Source: Spirochaetales bacterium (GTDB taxonomy: Bacteria > Spirochaetota > Spirochaetia > DSM-27196 > SKKC01). Taken from it: DNA of 13,406 nt. Both the position numbers and the translations under genes were made by a program. Below the pieces are notes generated by a model. The model searched no databases, had not been told where the DNA came from, and saw only the letters and a list, made by a program, of their open reading frames with translations. Numbering within the stretch: the stretch's first letter is position 1; each line of letters opens with the position of its first letter. Location: contig SKKC01000405.1 in the NCBI GenBank assembly GCA_007121695.1, positions 1 through 13,406 on the forward strand. Reading direction: 5' to 3'. This document shows positions 1 to 6,591 of the stretch, in pieces.

Positions 1-329
1 ATGGGCAGACCAAGGTAGGCCATGTTCGCGCGGTACGAGGCCTGCGTAAAGGGGCCCCGGCGAGCAGGTTCGGCGCGAAGGGCAAGCAGCGTCGCTACAA
101 GCGCAACCGACACTATGGTCAGGGGCTGCATGAGTGCTGCCACCCCCGCACCGGTAAACGTACCCGCCATATCCGATGTCTGCAGAAACAGCGTCACGGG
201 CAGGGCGATGTAGAAAATGAAGCGGTTCAGGTCGCCGGCGAAACCTTCACTGAAAAATTTCTGTTTTTTGAGCGCGTATCCAAGCGACATGAGAGCAAAA
301 AGAGGCGCAACCAGTTGTATCGTCTGCAC
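1..329 (-). CDS. AEC-family (auxin efflux carrier) permease, N-terminal part
   Basis: Partial gene; the C-terminal part lies beyond the left edge. Only the first 109 codons and two further bases are visible, read from a GTG at 329. The GTG is preceded by AAGGA at an 8-base spacing, which is why I choose it; no ATG is available nearby. The translation begins MQTIQLVAPLFALMSLGYAL and shows three hydrophobic segments at about residues 4-20, 38-50 and 65-84. It ends in QASYRANMAYLGLP. The Q-[AS]-x-R-x-N-x-x-Y-[IL]-G-L-P pattern and the N-terminal layout are typical of the auxin efflux carrier family, ten-TM inner-membrane secondary transporters of small organic acids or related solutes. The substrate cannot be told from this fragment. 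It is divergent from speD, with no functional link evident. Confidence 0.8.
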   Translation of the reverse strand, partial: MQTIQLVAPLFALMSLGYALKKQKFFSEGFAGDLNRFIFYIALPVTLFLQTSDMAGTFTGAGVAALMQPLTIVSVALVATLLALRAEPARRGPFTQASYRANMAYLGLP

Positions 330-343
330 GAGGTGAATCCTTT

Positions 344-372
344 TTGACAAGTGTTTCGGCATTTTGTATCAT
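344..372 (+). promoter_or_regulatory. sigma70-type promoter of speD-speE
   Basis: A perfect -35 TTGACA at 344-349 is separated by 17 bases from TATCAT at 367-372 (5 of 6 matches to TATAAT). Transcription should start near 379. This excludes the TTG at 364 as the speD start and leaves a leader of about 36 bases before the TTG at 415. The -35 box lies just upstream of the ribosome binding site of the divergent permease gene. Confidence 0.75.
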
Positions 373-414
373 GACTGTTCATCCTGCCGATCAATCCATG
401 GAGTTTTGCCTAAA

Positions 415-1215
415 TTGCTACGAACCGTCAAAGGAAAAAAAATCAAACTCGAGGGTTTCAACAACCTGACAAAGAGTTTGAGTTTTAATATCTACGATAT
501 CTGCTACGCGCGTTCCAAAGAAAGCCAGATCGACTATCTCGAGTACGTAGACGAAGAGTACAACGCGGAAAAGCTCAACAAGATTATCCGTGACGTTATA
601 GAAATCATAGACGCGCAACTCCTGCATATCTCGACACAGGACTATCAACCACGGGGAGCGAGTGTAACCGCACTCATTTCCGAAGGCCCGCTCGAGGACG
701 CCCCGGCGTCGGCGGGCAGCAGTTCAAGCGAGCCGCAGACCATACTCGGACACCTCGACAAGAGTCACATCACTGCGCATACATACCCCGAGTTTGACAC
801 CGAAACCGGCATCGCGACATTCAGGGTCGACATCGACGTGTCTACCTGCGGCATGATAAGCCCGCTGCGCGCGCTGCACCACCTGATCGGCAGCTTCGAC
901 AGCGACGTGGTCCTGCTCGATTACCGGGTCCGTGGGTTTACACGCGATTCCCGCGGTCGCAAACATTTTATTGACCACGACATCGCGTCCATACAGGACT
1001 ACATCGCAGACGACGTCCTTGACCAGTATCTGGCCTATGACATCAACATAATCTCCGACAATATTTTCCACACGAAAATGCGCAAGAAGCGCCTCGATAT
1101 GGACCAGTATCTGTTCGGACCAGAGACCGAAAAACTGCAGGGACGGGACCGCACGCGCGTCCGTTCAATGCTGCAGCAGGAAATTACCGAAATATTCGAG
1201 TGCCATAATCTGTAG
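415..1215 (+). CDS. speD: S-adenosylmethionine decarboxylase proenzyme, E. coli type (pyruvoyl-dependent)
   Basis: Decarboxylates S-adenosylmethionine to supply the aminopropyl donor for spermidine synthesis in the cytoplasm. The protein is about 266 residues, close to E. coli SpeD (264), and similar along its whole length. Recognisable blocks are GFNNLTKSLSFNIYDICYA near the N-terminus, GASVTALISE, HLDKSHITAHTYPE, DVSTCGMISPLRAL, DYRVRGFTRD and KHFIDHDIASIQ. The proenzyme should self-cleave before the serine of DKSH (Ser117 from the chosen start, matching E. coli Ser112), giving the pyruvoyl cofactor. The start is a choice. TTG 415 has GGAG at 400-403 and lies downstream of the predicted transcription start, while the TTG at 364 overlaps the promoter. 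An ATG at 398 is in another frame and would need a -1 shift on the A8 tract at 435-442. speE follows after 25 bases, so this is a two-gene spermidine operon. Putrescine synthesis genes are not in the window. Confidence 0.95.
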   Translation: MLRTVKGKKIKLEGFNNLTKSLSFNIYDICYARSKESQIDYLEYVDEEYNAEKLNKIIRDVIEIIDAQLLHISTQDYQPRGASVTALISEGPLEDAPASAGSSSSEPQTILGHLDKSHITAHTYPEFDTETGIATFRVDIDVSTCGMISPLRALHHLIGSFDSDVVLLDYRVRGFTRDSRGRKHFIDHDIASIQDYIADDVLDQYLAYDINIISDNIFHTKMRKKRLDMDQYLFGPETEKLQGRDRTRVRSMLQQEITEIFECHNL

Positions 1216-1240
1216 AGACCGGCACGGAAAGGACACCACA

Positions 1241-2161
1241 ATGTCGCAGAAAGACAAGCGCATTCTTCATGAATGGCTCAACGAAGCCCATGGTTTTTTT
1301 TATACCATTAACAAAACTCTTCACAAGGGAAGCACGAAGTATCAGGACATCGAGCTTGTAGATACCGACGAAATGGGGAACGTCCTGCTGCTCGACAACA
1401 TTACCCAGGTGGGAGAACGCGTGGACTGGCAATACCACGAGCCCATGGTGCACATGCCCATGCTCGCGCACCCGAACCCGAAGACCGTGCTGGTTATCGG
1501 CGGGGGCGACGGAGGCATACTCCGGGAGGTTCTGCGCTACCCGAGCGTAGAGCACATAGACTTCGTGGAACTCGACGAGGAAGTGGTCACCTTTTCGCAG
1601 ACCTACCTGCAGGCAGTCAACGGTGGCGCGTTCGAGAACCCGAAGGTACACGCCCGCTTCGAAGACGGCAGAGCCTTCGTCGAACAGACAGACAGGGTGT
1701 ACGATGTCGTCATTATGGACATGACCGATCCGTTCGGACCATCGAAGATGCTGTACACGCGCGAGTTTTATACGCATGTTCGCAACAGGCTCGACCCGAA
1801 CACGGGGATTTTCACCATGCACTCGGAAAGCCCGGTGGCACGCCCCGTTGCCTTTCAGTGTGTACGTCGCACGCTCGGCGCAGTTTTTCCCGTCGTACGC
1901 ACCGTCTACACCTTTATTCAGATGTACGCGACCTACTGGTCGGTCACGCTTGCATCCAACGGTCCCGACATTCGCGATCTTGACGCGGCTACCGTAGACT
2001 CGCGAATTCGCTCGCGGGGCATCGACAACCTGAAGATCATTACCGGAGATACCTGGCAGGCCATGCAGGTCGAGTATCCCTACATTGCCGACCTGACCCG
2101 ACGCGACGTACCGATCATTAGCGACGCAGCGCCTGATTTCCCGGACCATTTTTCTCAGTAG
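1241..2161 (+). CDS. speE: Spermidine synthase (putrescine aminopropyltransferase)
   Basis: Transfers the aminopropyl group from decarboxylated S-adenosylmethionine, the product of SpeD, to putrescine, giving spermidine and methylthioadenosine. The protein has 306 residues against about 288 in E. coli. The N-terminal beta-domain carries STKYQDIELVDT and LLLDN. YHEPMVHMPMLAHP at about 65-78 is the substrate-pocket signature. The Rossmann glycine loop is GGGDGG at 87-92, with the ribose-binding acid in VELDEEVV near 110-112. Asp160 in IMDMTDPFGPS matches the catalytic Asp region (DCTDP in E. coli). The ATG is preceded by AAAGGA. A T8 run at 1294-1301 encodes the Phe-Phe near residues 19-20. The TAG stop abuts the stop of convergent sbcB with no bases between and no terminator visible. 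Aminopropyl acceptor specificity (putrescine or a related diamine) is inferred from the SpeD partner, not proven. Confidence 0.95.
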   Translation: MSQKDKRILHEWLNEAHGFFYTINKTLHKGSTKYQDIELVDTDEMGNVLLLDNITQVGERVDWQYHEPMVHMPMLAHPNPKTVLVIGGGDGGILREVLRYPSVEHIDFVELDEEVVTFSQTYLQAVNGGAFENPKVHARFEDGRAFVEQTDRVYDVVIMDMTDPFGPSKMLYTREFYTHVRNRLDPNTGIFTMHSESPVARPVAFQCVRRTLGAVFPVVRTVYTFIQMYATYWSVTLASNGPDIRDLDAATVDSRIRSRGIDNLKIITGDTWQAMQVEYPYIADLTRRDVPIISDAAPDFPDHFSQ

Positions 2162-3604
2162 CTATTCCCGGTACTCAAGAACTTCACGTTTCAGGTAGTC
2201 GCGGTAGTCGGCGAGCGTGCGAAGCACTACCTTGGCCCTGCCGTCGAGGTCGCTCCGCTGCAGGTGCTCGTCTATCTTGCGACTGAAAAACGAAAAATCA
2301 ACCGACTTTTCGCCCCTGGACATGAGCAGGCGCGACGCGCAGAATGCACGCCAGCGCTTCTGCTCGGTTGCTGGAAGCAGGTCCAGGAAGTTCCGCCAGA
2401 GAAAACGCCGGAACATCTCCGGCACGCGCGGGTCTTCGCAGTCCAGACGCAACTTCGGCACACGCTCGCGTGGAGTCTCGTGTATGCGCGCAAACTGCTC
2501 GCGATCACTGTCGGGAAAGAACCCCCCGCTGTAGAGCCTGAGCTCCGGATCCCGATGGTCCGACTGCGGAAGTGTATCGTAGACACGCACGATCTTCTGT
2601 GTCAGTTCGTGGTCTGCGGCAAGCTCCGCGGCGTGTTTCCGGCACCGCGCAAGATCAAGCCCCAGACGTTCAGCGACGCCGTCAGACTCGAGCGCCGAAA
2701 ACGGTGACACCGCGGGCGAGCGATTGACAGCCAGCCCGGTGACCCGTATCCGCTCTTCCGGATCGCGACTGAACACGCGCGATCGAATCTCTTCCACGCT
2801 TCCTGCCAGAAGCGGCTTCGGATCGAAGCGAAGATCGTAGACCAGTACCTCATTCGGGTTACGCGGATTCGGTGCGAGCGGCGCCACGGCCGTCGTGCAC
2901 CCGGCGGCCCGCGTGAACAGCCGCGACGTGTAGGCGAAGGGCCTGCGGTGATACAGGTCAATCAGCTCGTAGACGCGCTCCTTGCGTCGAAGCGAAAACA
3001 GATACCGGAAGAGACGCGGCTGCTTCTGATACAGCAGTCGAGCAAGACCAATCGTTGCCTGTACGTCGGAGAGCGCATCGTGGGCGTTCTCCTGTTCGAC
3101 CGCGTTCGCTCGGGCGAGTTCTTCGAGCCGGAAGCTCGGACGACCCTCTTCGTTCAGCGGCCACTCGATGCCCTCGGGCCGGAAATCATGCGCGGCGCGC
3201 ATGACATCGACCAGGTCCCAGCGGCTGTTCCCCGACGCGTACTCGCGTTCGTAGGGATCGTAGAAGTTGCGGTACAGGGCGTTCCGGATGAACTCGTCGT
3301 CGAATCGCAGACTGTTGTATCCGACAACACAGGTACCCGGCACCATAAACTCTTCGCGAATGCGCGTCACGAACTCGTACTCGCTGACCCCGCGCTCTGC
3401 CGCATCCTGTGGAGTGATCCCCGTAATGAGGCACGCCATGGGATCGGGCACAAAGTCAGGCGTCGGCCGGCAATACAGCACAAGCGGTTCGCCCACCGGT
3501 TCAAACGCGTCGTTCGTTCGCACGCCTGCGAACTGGGCAATACGGTCCACGCGCGGGTCACGCCCGAAGGTTTCCAGATCGTACCAGAATAAGGTATCTG
3601 CCAT
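2162..3604 (-). CDS. sbcB: Exodeoxyribonuclease I (3'-5' ssDNA exonuclease)
   Basis: Processive 3'-5' exonuclease on single-stranded DNA, acting in recombination and mismatch repair. At 480 residues it matches E. coli ExoI (about 475) and aligns with it collinearly. The DEDDh exonuclease site is intact: Asp9 and Glu11 in WYDLETFG, Asp102 in RFDDE, His175 and Asp180 in NAHDALSD, each offset by six from the E. coli residues D15, E17, D108, H181 and D186. Other ExoI blocks include LITGITPQ, YRNFYDPY, NSRWDLVDVMRA, RPEGI and QPRLFRYLFSLR. The SH3-like and C-terminal helical domains follow, with ELRLYSGGFF near the C-terminal region. The ATG at 3604 has no clear Shine-Dalgarno sequence, so the leader may be very short. 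SbcB is best known from gammaproteobacteria, so its occurrence here is notable if the host is a spirochaete. It is divergent from the PilZ gene with 35 bases between. Confidence 0.96.
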   Translation of the reverse strand: MADTLFWYDLETFGRDPRVDRIAQFAGVRTNDAFEPVGEPLVLYCRPTPDFVPDPMACLITGITPQDAAERGVSEYEFVTRIREEFMVPGTCVVGYNSLRFDDEFIRNALYRNFYDPYEREYASGNSRWDLVDVMRAAHDFRPEGIEWPLNEEGRPSFRLEELARANAVEQENAHDALSDVQATIGLARLLYQKQPRLFRYLFSLRRKERVYELIDLYHRRPFAYTSRLFTRAAGCTTAVAPLAPNPRNPNEVLVYDLRFDPKPLLAGSVEEIRSRVFSRDPEERIRVTGLAVNRSPAVSPFSALESDGVAERLGLDLARCRKHAAELAADHELTQKIVRVYDTLPQSDHRDPELRLYSGGFFPDSDREQFARIHETPRERVPKLRLDCEDPRVPEMFRRFLWRNFLDLLPATEQKRWRAFCASRLLMSRGEKSVDFSFFSRKIDEHLQRSDLDGRAKVVLRTLADYRDYLKREVLEYRE

Positions 3605-3614
3605 ATGTCGAAAG

Positions 3615-3624
3615 AGTGTACACT
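3615..3624. promoter_or_regulatory. Perfect 10-bp palindrome between sbcB and the PilZ gene
   Basis: AGTGTACACT is a perfect inverted repeat in the 35-base gap between the divergent starts. Each strand reads TACACT (4 of 6 matches to TATAAT), so it could supply a -10 element or be a dimeric repressor site. No convincing -35 lies at the right distance on either strand, so the role is open. Confidence 0.3.
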
Positions 3625-3627
3625 ACA

Positions 3628-3633
3628 AGGGGG
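3628..3633 (+). promoter_or_regulatory. Ribosome binding site fixing the GTG start of the PilZ gene
   Basis: AGGGGG lies 6 bases before the GTG at 3640. The upstream in-frame GTG at 3616 has no such site and lies inside the palindrome, so the 350-residue form starting at 3640 is preferred. Confidence 0.7.
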
Positions 3634-3639
3634 GACTTC

Positions 3640-4692
3640 GTGGGCATTCTGATCCAGACTGCAGGACAACTTTTTCTCCAGGACGTCGTGCAGGTATACC
3701 AGCGAAGCCCTGCCGAAATCGCAGCCTTTCTCGTGCTGCTCTTTGTCCCCGTTGCGGCGCTTGTCAGTTACGGTGTGGTAAGCAGGCGTCGTGAACTCGA
3801 GCGCGCGACCGCCCGTGCCGAAGCCGCGTTCAGGAAAGCCTGCAACTCCCGAAATCTGAGCCCGAGCCATGTGGCGCTCATGGAGGCAATTGCGCAGAAC
3901 GGTGCCCGTCCGGAACAGAAGCATCTGGTGTTTGATGATGAAAGCCTGTTTAACCGGGGCGTCAAGGCGCTCGCAGCATTCGGAACGTTCGCCGACGACA
4001 GTATCAGCGCGCTGCGCCTCTCGCTCGGCTTCACCCGCCACGGCGGCGTGCCCATTTCAAGCGTCAGCCTGCCCGAGGGGTCTCCCATCGCAATCGCCAT
4101 CGAAGGAAAACCGACCGTCGTTGCCGCGCGCATACGCACCCAGAAGAAGCAGGGCGTCGTCGTGGAAATAGAGCAGACGTGGACGGCGCTTCGTGCGGGG
4201 CGGCGCGTCCGGATACTCTACCAGAGTTCAACCGGCGTGTACTCGTTCATTAGCACCATCCTCAAGGCCCAGAACCGTCTGCTGCTGCTTCGCCACAGCG
4301 AGCACGTCAACCGCTCCCAGCGCAGGCGGTATTTCAGGCGACCGGTCGAGACCGGGATCCTGATAGCCACACGGAAGGACGCACACCCGGACGCCGTCAC
4401 CACCGTCGACATGGGCGGCGGAGGCCTGAGTTTCGTGTCGGACCGGAGCGATCTGCAGGTCGGCACATCGCTGACGATACGCTTTCACCCGCCGCTCGCC
4501 CCCGAAGACGAACGCGTCCGTGCCTCAACGGCGCTCGCGCGGGTCGTACGTGTAGGCGACGACAATACCGTGCACGTGCAGTTCACGACTATTCGCGAGG
4601 CGCTGCGAGACAGAATTATCTCGTCGCTGTTCAGTTTCACGGGCGATAACGAACAGACCAGCTCGTCGGCTCGTCCGTCGTCAGAAGCGTAA
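3640..4692 (+). CDS. Membrane-anchored PilZ-domain protein (probable c-di-GMP receptor)
   Basis: 350 residues from GTG 3640. A short amphipathic N-terminus (MGILIQTAGQLFLQDVVQVY) is followed by one transmembrane segment at about 27-47 and an arginine-rich cytoplasmic stop (SRRRELERATAR) leading into a helical linker. A middle region at about 130-215, with strand-rich text such as GSPIAIAIEG and GVYSFISTIL, resembles the N-terminal partner domain seen before PilZ in YcgR/PlzA-like proteins. The PilZ domain follows: RRRYFRRP at 228-235 (RxxxR) and DMGGGG at 257-262, which is the D/NxSxxG motif with Gly in place of Ser. By family, such proteins bind cyclic di-GMP and often affect flagella or adhesion; that role here is inferred. 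The last 20 or so residues are Ser-rich, unconserved, and overlap the convergent lipoprotein gene by 56 bp. Confidence 0.85.
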   Translation: MGILIQTAGQLFLQDVVQVYQRSPAEIAAFLVLLFVPVAALVSYGVVSRRRELERATARAEAAFRKACNSRNLSPSHVALMEAIAQNGARPEQKHLVFDDESLFNRGVKALAAFGTFADDSISALRLSLGFTRHGGVPISSVSLPEGSPIAIAIEGKPTVVAARIRTQKKQGVVVEIEQTWTALRAGRRVRILYQSSTGVYSFISTILKAQNRLLLLRHSEHVNRSQRRRYFRRPVETGILIATRKDAHPDAVTTVDMGGGGLSFVSDRSDLQVGTSLTIRFHPPLAPEDERVRASTALARVVRVGDDNTVHVQFTTIREALRDRIISSLFSFTGDNEQTSSSARPSSEA

Positions 4693-5383
4693 CGGCCTGT
4701 TCGCTGAACTCCGCATACTGCCCCCGGTCGTCCGCACCGAGGCGACCACCACCGACCGAAAGGATCTGCCCCGGAGCGGTCACCCGAACCGTCAGGCGGG
4801 CATCGCGGATAACCGTTTCTATGGGAACATCCGTCTCGTACTCTTCCATAGCCCAGGCGAGATACTCGACGTACTCGTCTGCACCCATTCCATCTGGCGG
4901 AAGCAGAAACGCTATCGAGGACTGTTCGGCGACGGGCGTAACCGCTGTCAGCTCGAGAACCCGCTCGCGGCTGAGGGTTACCGTCATGACGCGATCCCGG
5001 CCGGTATCTTCCAGCCGTACCAGGCCGTCGATACGAGTGGGGCCTTCGGTAAACGCGCGCTCGAGGTCTTCTATATCGAGTGCGATATGCAGACGCGACG
5101 GGTCGGGAATCGCCCCGCCAACAAGCCGCACTCCGGGCTCTGCGTCGAAGGCGTCTGCAAGCGCCTGAAGATCAAACGGAGATACGGGCTCGTCGACCAT
5201 GCCCAGAACCCCTGACAGGTCCAGCAGATAGGTCGCAAACTCGTCGGAGAGGTGGATGTCGAGATCGCTCGATGCTGCAGAGCCATCGCGGAGCGAGAGC
5301 TGACTGCTTACCGTGCAGGCGGAGATAATCGCGACGAACATCAGCACAATTAGGCCATTCAGTGAAGCCATGATGCGTTTCAT
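4637..5383 (-). CDS. Putative lipoprotein of unknown function
   Basis: 248 residues. The N-terminus MKRIMASLNGLIVLMFVAII is a signal peptide ending in the lipobox ISAC, with Cys23 as the lipidated residue and Thr next to it, so an envelope location is likely. The mature part opens with a strand-rich stretch (SQLSLRDGSAASSDLDIHLS), resembling LppM/DUF3153-type lipoproteins in style, but I do not recognise the family with confidence. Several alternating strand and helix segments follow, with an acidic helix containing EYVEYLAWAMEEYET near 175. No transmembrane segment follows the anchor. It starts 45 bases downstream of the TusA-like gene on the same strand with no terminator or promoter seen between, so it may be the distal gene of the sulfur operon. 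There is no strong Shine-Dalgarno sequence before the ATG. The 3' end overlaps the PilZ gene on the opposite strand by 56 bp. Confidence 0.8.
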   Translation of the reverse strand: MKRIMASLNGLIVLMFVAIISACTVSSQLSLRDGSAASSDLDIHLSDEFATYLLDLSGVLGMVDEPVSPFDLQALADAFDAEPGVRLVGGAIPDPSRLHIALDIEDLERAFTEGPTRIDGLVRLEDTGRDRVMTVTLSRERVLELTAVTPVAEQSSIAFLLPPDGMGADEYVEYLAWAMEEYETDVPIETVIRDARLTVRVTAPGQILSVGGGRLGADDRGQYAEFSEQAVTLLTTDEPTSWSVRYRP

Positions 5384-5428
5384 TCTAGAGAAACTATCGC
5401 GCCCTCCGCCCTTCTACAAGCCCACCCC

Positions 5429-5671
5429 TCAGGATCGCCGCACGTCTACTACCCAGTGGCTCGGTTCGATCCGGTCTACGGTCAAAACCTCGTGCCCTTC
5501 GAGGTCCAGGGAGCGCGGCACGTTCGCCGCGCTCTCGCTGTTCCCGAGGTGAATACGGAGAACTTCGCCGGTCACCAGCTGCTCTATCGCGAGCTTGCTT
5601 TTCACGAAGGTGTAGGGGCATACCTCGTTCTCGAGCTTCAGTTCCTTTTTCACATCGACCTGTTCAGCCAT
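5429..5671 (-). CDS. TusA/YeeD-family sulfur carrier protein (TsuB-like)
   Basis: 80 residues from ATG 5671, chosen because GGAGG stands 7 bases upstream and the homologous region starts there. A longer reading from 5725 would overlap the rhodanese gene. TusA-family proteins fold as a small two-layer sandwich and carry sulfur as a persulfide on the cysteine of a CPxP motif. Here it reads CPYTFVKSKLAIEQL with Cys18 as the only cysteine, and Thr replaces the second Pro. The C-terminal half, LDLEGHEVLTVDRIEPSHWVVDVRR, fits the last strands of the family. The start codon overlaps the rhodanese stop by one base (TGATG), implying translational coupling. With the YeeE permease two genes upstream, it is most likely the cytoplasmic acceptor that helps move thiosulfate or its sulfane sulfur inward, as TsuB/YeeD does for TsuA/YeeE. 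The pairing is known for the family; the role here is inferred. Confidence 0.88.
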   Translation of the reverse strand: MAEQVDVKKELKLENEVCPYTFVKSKLAIEQLVTGEVLRIHLGNSESAANVPRSLDLEGHEVLTVDRIEPSHWVVDVRRS

Positions 5672-6591
5672 CAGTTGCCTCCCTGTGAGATGGGTGCGTC
5701 GTCGCGGTTCCCCCACTCGGCCCACGATCCATCGTACATGCGGGCGTCTTCGTGCCCGAGTACACGCAGCGCAACATAGCTGTGTGCTGCTCGAAAGCCG
5801 CCCTGGCAGAGCGTAATCGCCGGACCGTTTCGGCCGTCGAGCGCGTCACGATACACCGCCGCGAGCTGCTCAATCGAGAGAAAGAGCCCGTCTTCTGCGC
5901 GGTTGTTCACCCAGTCGATATTGACCGAGCCCGGTATGTGCCCGCCTCGCGCCGCGCGGACGTCGGTGCCCGCGAACTCGTCGGGTGATCGTGCGTCGAG
6001 AATCAGCGCGCTGTCCGAGTCGATAAACCCGACGACCTCTTCGAAACTCGCAAGCAGACCCGGCCGGACGCTCGCGGTGAACTCGCCGCGCCCGGGGAGC
6101 GCGATCTCGGTAGATACCTCCGCGCCGGAGGCGCGCCAGGTCGCAAACCCGCCGTCGAGCAGGTGGACCTGTTCGTGACCAATGTACTCGAGTGCCCAGA
6201 ACAGTCGGCTTGACCAGGTACCCGCACCCGCGTCGTACACCACCACCGGCGTGTCCGCGCGGAGTCCCAGTTCTTCGAGATCCGCTGCGACAACCGCCGG
6301 GTCGGGAAGCACGTTCGAGACCCCGTCGACATTGGCCGCGATTATCGAGCGATCGACCCACGCCGCACCGGGTATATGTCCGTCGGCGAAGTCGTCAAAA
6401 CTGCGACCGATATCGAACACGGTAACTTCACCAGCCCGCTCCTGCACCCACGCAGGACTCACGAGAATATCTTCGGGCGCCGTGCGTACATACGCGGGTG
6501 ATCCCCCACGGCCAACCGTGAATACAATTCCGGCTGCAACAGCCGCAACCACCACTAACGCACCTGCAATTACAATGTGCTGCTTCTTCAT
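5671..6591 (-). CDS. Membrane-anchored two-domain rhodanese (thiosulfate sulfurtransferase)
   Basis: 306 residues. Residues about 5-27 (IVIAGALVVVAAVAAGIVFTV) form a signal anchor after MKKQ, placing the rest on the outer face of the cytoplasmic membrane. Two rhodanese domains follow. The N-terminal one (about 40-160) has DGHIPGAAWVD, VVVYDAGAGTWSSRLFWAL and LLDGGFATW but no catalytic cysteine. The C-terminal one (about 180-300) has LILDARSPDEFAGTD, GGHIPGSVNIDW and the active loop CQGGFR with Cys262, followed by MYDGSWAEWG. Cys262 is the only cysteine. This is the classic thiosulfate or 3-mercaptopyruvate sulfurtransferase architecture with an inactive first half. The loop does not settle which donor is used, though the operon favours thiosulfate. 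GGAGG precedes the start, and the ATGA start overlaps the permease stop by 4 bases. It could release or load sulfane sulfur outside the membrane beside the permease. Confidence 0.92.
   Translation of the reverse strand: MKKQHIVIAGALVVVAAVAAGIVFTVGRGGSPAYVRTAPEDILVSPAWVQERAGEVTVFDIGRSFDDFADGHIPGAAWVDRSIIAANVDGVSNVLPDPAVVAADLEELGLRADTPVVVYDAGAGTWSSRLFWALEYIGHEQVHLLDGGFATWRASGAEVSTEIALPGRGEFTASVRPGLLASFEEVVGFIDSDSALILDARSPDEFAGTDVRAARGGHIPGSVNIDWVNNRAEDGLFLSIEQLAAVYRDALDGRNGPAITLCQGGFRAAHSYVALRVLGHEDARMYDGSWAEWGNRDDAPISQGGN

Noticed and set aside
330..400. Minus-strand promoter for the AEC permease (TTGATC 17 bases from TGATAC)
   Set aside because: Only the -35 resembles the consensus and the -10 match is poor. 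Not strong enough to annotate.
364..414. TTG at 364 as the start of speD
   Set aside because: It lies between the -35 and -10 boxes of the speD promoter and adds 17 residues absent from the family.
1184..2149. Minus-strand open frame of 321 codons antisense to speE
   Set aside because: It lies entirely over a clear speE with all family motifs. Its translation is Val/Arg/His-rich without recognisable domains and there is no ribosome binding site. GC-rich DNA gives such shadows.
2948..3592. Plus-strand open frame of 214 codons antisense to sbcB
   Set aside because: It covers the catalytic exonuclease region of SbcB, whose DEDDh residues are all intact; the antisense product matches nothing I know.
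5384..5428. Possible terminator between the TusA-like gene and the downstream lipoprotein gene
   Set aside because: The 45 bases are G-rich on the minus strand but form no clear stem with a following T-tract.
5672..5725. ATG at 5725 as the start of the TusA-like gene
   Set aside because: It overlaps the rhodanese C-terminus and adds Arg-rich sequence; ATG 5671 has GGAGG and matches family length.
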